This document shows, one piece after another, positions 61,001 to 64,000 of a stretch of 64,000 nt of DNA. Position numbers and translations under genes: made by a program. Under the pieces are notes generated by a model that had not been told where the DNA came from, ran no database searches, and saw nothing but the letters and a program-made list of their open reading frames with translations. The stretch's first letter is position 1. The number at the start of each line of letters is the position of its first letter. The stretch comes from Tolypothrix sp. PCC 7910 (GTDB lineage Bacteria > Cyanobacteriota > Cyanobacteriia > Cyanobacteriales > Nostocaceae). The DNA lies in assembly GCF_011769525.1 (NCBI RefSeq), contig NZ_CP050440.1:1551501-1615500 (forward strand), in the 5' to 3' direction.

Positions 61001-62798
61001 TTAATGCCGCAGCGCTTACTTGAGTAATATCACATTGCCAATATCTAGTTTGGGAATCAAATGTGATCAATCCATCTTGATGTAATGCTTTCAAAAATTG
61101 TGTAGTAAAAAATGGATTACCTTGAGTTTTTTGATATATCAACTCTGTTAATGGTTGCGCCAATATCGCTGCACAATGCAAAGTATCAGCTACTAACTGA
61201 TTCAAACTCTGCTGTGATAGGGGCTTTAAGGTAATAGTATTTACCTTTGCTTTAGCTTTGGCGATCGCATCTAAAGTCAACATCAAAGGATGCGCCGCAA
61301 ACACTTCATTATCTCGATAAGCACCAATCAACAGTAAATAGCCTGTGGATGATTCACCCATCAACAACTCAATCAACTTTAGCGATGCGGAATCCGCCCA
61401 TTGCAAATCATCTAAAAATATTACTAAAGGATGTTCTGGGGTGGTAAAGACTTGAATAAATTTCTCAAACAGTAAGTTAAACCGATTTTGGGCAGATATA
61501 CCTGATAATTCTGGTGCAGGTGGTTGTGCGCCAATAATCCGTTCTAATTCTGGAATTACCTCAATAATTACTTGGGCATTATCTCCTAACGCCCCTATAA
61601 TTTTATTTTTCCAAATTTGCAATTGAGTATCAGATTCCGCCAGTAATTGCCCCATCAAATCGCGGAAGACTTGCACAAAGGCAGAGAAGGGAATATTACG
61701 ATTAAATTGGTCAAATTTACCTTTAATAAAATAGCCTTGTTTCCGAGTAATCGGCTTATGAACTTCATTAACTACCGCAGTTTTACCAATTCCCGAAAAT
61801 CCCGCCACCAGCATCATTTCTGAATTACCATTGGCGATGCGCTCAAAGGCTTGCAGTAAAGTGCTAACTTCTACTTCTCGCCCATATAATTTCTCCGGAA
61901 TCAGGAAGCGATCGCACACATCCCGTTTGCCAATTACAAACTCTGTAATCACGCCATGATTTTTCAATTGATATAAACAATTTTCTAAATCATGCTTTAA
62001 TCCCAAAGCACTTTGATATCTACCCTCAGCATTTTTTGCCAGCAATTTCATCACAATATCAGAAATTACTTTTGGTATCTCTTTACTGTTCTCTAATCTC
62101 TTAGGAATTTTCGCCAAATGACAATGCACTAACTCCATCGGATCGTTACAAACAAATGGCAATTCCCCACTCAATAATTCATAAAATGTCACACCCAGTG
62201 CATAATAATCACTACGATAATCTATACCTCTGTTCATCCTCCCAGTTTGTTCGGGCGCAATATAAGCAAGTGTCCCTTCTAAGACATTGGGGTTTTTAAT
62301 TTCTGGGCTTTCTTTCGGTAAAAGAGAGGCGATACTAAAGTCAATTAGTTGAACTTGTTTTGTCTGGGGATTAATCAGAATATTTGCTGGCTTAATATCT
62401 TTATGAATGACACGGTTGTGATGGAGTTCGTGAAGAATAGTAATTAATTGAATTGCAATATTCAAAAATTCTAATAGGCAAAGATTAGTATTTTTAATGT
62501 ATTCTTGTAAAGAAATATCTCCTGTATATGACATCACTAGAATATAACCATTGCCATATGTATCTAGTGATAGTGGCTGAATAATACCAGGAATTTTGAG
62601 GTATTTACTAATTGTATGTTGGTTACGAAATTGCAATAATTCGTGAAAACTGGGATATTCAGCGGCCAACATTTTAATGATGACTGCAAGTGAATCTGAT
62701 TGCCGAATAGCTTGATATACCTTTGTTCTAGCGCCCGCATACAGTTGAGAAACAATTTGATATCCAGGAATAATCGGGGTGTAATTTTCATTAGTCAT
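57990..62798 (-). pseudogene. Trifunctional Ser/Thr kinase-ATPase-sensor kinase, 5' part, interrupted by the IS
   Basis: From ATG 62798 the protein has a Ser/Thr kinase domain (about 10-265: VIHKDIKPANILI, LIDFSIASLLP, YIAPEQTGRMNRGIDYRSDY). An AAA/STAND ATPase follows (about 290-560, Walker A VAGFSGIGKTAVVNE, Walker B LVIFLDDLQWAD). Next are a long TPR-like helical region (about 700-1280), a GAF domain (about 1345-1490), a coiled coil, and the histidine-kinase H-box LVAGIAHEINNPISFIKGNI. The frame then runs into the IS and stops at 57990. With the fragment at 56219-56905 it would form an intact 1815-aa protein. This family belongs to the large cyanobacterial signal-integration kinases. As is, the histidine-kinase output is lost, while the Ser/Thr kinase may still be made. 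Confidence 0.9.
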
Positions 62799-63271
62799 CT
62801 CAACATACCTCGTAGCACAAGCTGGTATTACTTTCTCCAATAAGTATTCCCATTACCTAGATGTTCGCTAACAAAAAAGATGAAGTATGTATCCCTGTGT
62901 GGAAGCAAGCTAGGCGTAGCATCTCGACAGGAGAAGGCTAAAGTATGAAATGCAGAGGTAGATGATATAGGTTTTGATGGATTTAAAATGGTAGCTTTAT
63001 TTATACTCTGTTGTCATAGGACTTAAGGGTTAAACAAAACTTAAGATAAAGTATTAAAAACAAAAATATAAATCAAAATTCAAATTTAGCTCCTATTCTC
63101 AATACCTCCCCTCATAGGAAAATGCCACAACAAAACATGAAAATCTGTCTTTTCCATGCCCCATGACGGCAGTTGCTACAACACGGGAAACCCGACGACA
63201 GTTGCCTCAAGTCGGGTAACCCACCCACGGCACTGCCTCGCCAATGCTCTATACCCATTTTCAATACTGTT
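62799..63271. other. Divergent gene-free region with dispersed repeats
   Basis: No gene is supported between the kinase gene and the BMP gene. A palindromic GCAAGCTAGGCGTAGC motif lies at 62902-62930. The segment 63134-63243 (ATGAAAATCTGTCTTTTCC, CAAGTCGGG, CCCACGGCACTGCC) repeats the family at 20870-20965. Confidence 0.55.
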
Positions 63272-64000
63272 ATGACAACAAATTTGAGTCGGCGTGAATT
63301 TATCTTATTTGGTTCAGCAGCGTTTACTACTAGCCTCTTCCTCAAAGCTTGCAGTAGCAACCAAACTAGTACGCCCACAATTGCGACTACAGGCGGTACA
63401 GAAGGTTTTAAAATAGCGATCGCACTCCCGGGAATTATTACCGATAAAGCCTGGAATCAATCTGGCTATGAAGGCGTTAACCTTGCCAAACAAAAGCTGA
63501 GTGCAGAAACGGCTTATGTAGAAAAGGTAGCACAAGCAGATCAAACAGAAGTACTAACGGATTTTGCGCGTAAAGGCTACAATCTCATTTTTGCCCACGG
63601 CGGACAATTTGATGCCGCAATAGAACAAGTTGCTACACAATTCCCCAACACATTTTTTGTGGGTGTGAATGGTAATCTCAAGGCAGATAATATTGCTTCT
63701 TTACGAATAGATCATCTGCAAGCTAGCTATTTGTGTGGCATTATTGGCGCTTCTATAACTAAATCTAATAAACTTGCTTACATCGCCGGCGAAAAATTTC
63801 CTGCTACTGAAGGCGAACTAAGGGGATTTGAATTAGGCGCAAAGTCTGTGAAACCAAATATTCAAGTTACTTCTACTTTTACAGGCGATTGGAATGATGT
63901 TGCTAAAGCTAAAGAAGCAACTTTGGCTTTAATTTCTTCGGGTACAGATGTGATATATCAATGGTTAGATAATGCCTCAGCCGCAGTTTTACAAACAGCT
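63272..64000 (+). CDS. BMP-family ABC substrate-binding lipoprotein (3' part beyond the right edge)
   Basis: A plus-strand frame of 243 codons is open to the window end. The N-terminus MTTNLSRREFILFGSAAFTT contains a twin-arginine-like SRREF motif and a lipobox LFLKAC, so it is probably a Tat- or Sec-exported lipoprotein. The body has the BMP (Med/PnrA) pattern: KIAIALPGIITDKAWNQSGY, NLIFAHGGQFDAAIEQVATQ, FFVGVNGN, GDWNDVAKAKEATLALISSG and DVIYQWLDN. These proteins bind nucleosides or similar molecules and feed importers using RbsA-like double ATPases such as the one at 50043-51521. Confidence 0.9.
   Translation, partial: MTTNLSRREFILFGSAAFTTSLFLKACSSNQTSTPTIATTGGTEGFKIAIALPGIITDKAWNQSGYEGVNLAKQKLSAETAYVEKVAQADQTEVLTDFARKGYNLIFAHGGQFDAAIEQVATQFPNTFFVGVNGNLKADNIASLRIDHLQASYLCGIIGASITKSNKLAYIAGEKFPATEGELRGFELGAKSVKPNIQVTSTFTGDWNDVAKAKEATLALISSGTDVIYQWLDNASAAVLQTA

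Overview
The window comes from a filamentous, heterocyst-type cyanobacterium (Nostocales, near Nostoc/Anabaena/Tolypothrix). HIP1 octamers (GCGATCGC) occur throughout. Spacers carry heptameric STRR repeats. Several genes are typical of that group: a tandem-GAF adenylate cyclase of the CyaB1/CyaB2 type, DUF4912, DUF2808 and DUF4336 proteins, a NYN/LabA-like protein, and a kinase/ATPase/TPR/GAF/histidine-kinase giant.

Region 1 (1-19005, all minus strand) is a contractile injection system of the eCIS type. In transcription order it encodes a DUF4255 tail terminator, an unknown 399-aa protein, one sheath, two tube proteins, a 54-aa DUF5908-like protein, a LysM tube-baseplate adaptor, a VgrG-like spike, a PAAR tip, a gp25 wedge, a gp6/J-like baseplate protein, a small coiled-coil membrane protein, a very large gp7/Afp12-like baseplate protein, and an accessory protein cut by the left edge. 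The set resembles the thylakoid-anchored CIS described in Anabaena. Tail fibre, tape measure and the AAA+ ATPase are not in the window and may lie to the left.

Region 2 (19.5-31 kb) holds a DOPA-dioxygenase-like protein, a Coq4-like protein, a short ORF behind a promoter with twin palindromes, a frameshifted haemagglutinin-type (two-partner secretion) gene, a DUF4336/DUF1772/methyltransferase/DUF3703 cluster downstream of a MalT-like LuxR regulator, and a DUF2808 protein. Region 3 (31-47.9 kb) is signalling and envelope: the cyclase, a cluster of small unknown membrane proteins, a histidine kinase/response regulator pair with a NYN gene, a 1448-aa phosphate-binding-protein/DUF4912 fusion, and two exported proteins (DUF4380, SMP-30). 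Region 4 (48-64 kb) has an SbmA/BacA-like ABC exporter, a BMP-type ABC ATPase and (cut by the right edge) a BMP substrate-binding lipoprotein, small metabolic genes, and the giant kinase gene split by an IS630-type element.

Mobile and repetitive DNA is conspicuous. The 1129-bp IS has 25-bp perfect inverted repeats, flanking TAA repeats and a probable -1 frameshift site. Removing it with one TAA restores an 1815-codon frame. A family of small elements shares the IS termini (TACCA...TGGTA) and the TAA/TTA flanks, and contains an inner stem whose two arms change together between copies. A second repeat family has one copy inside the CIS operon and an inverted copy 30 kb away that carries a nested insertion.
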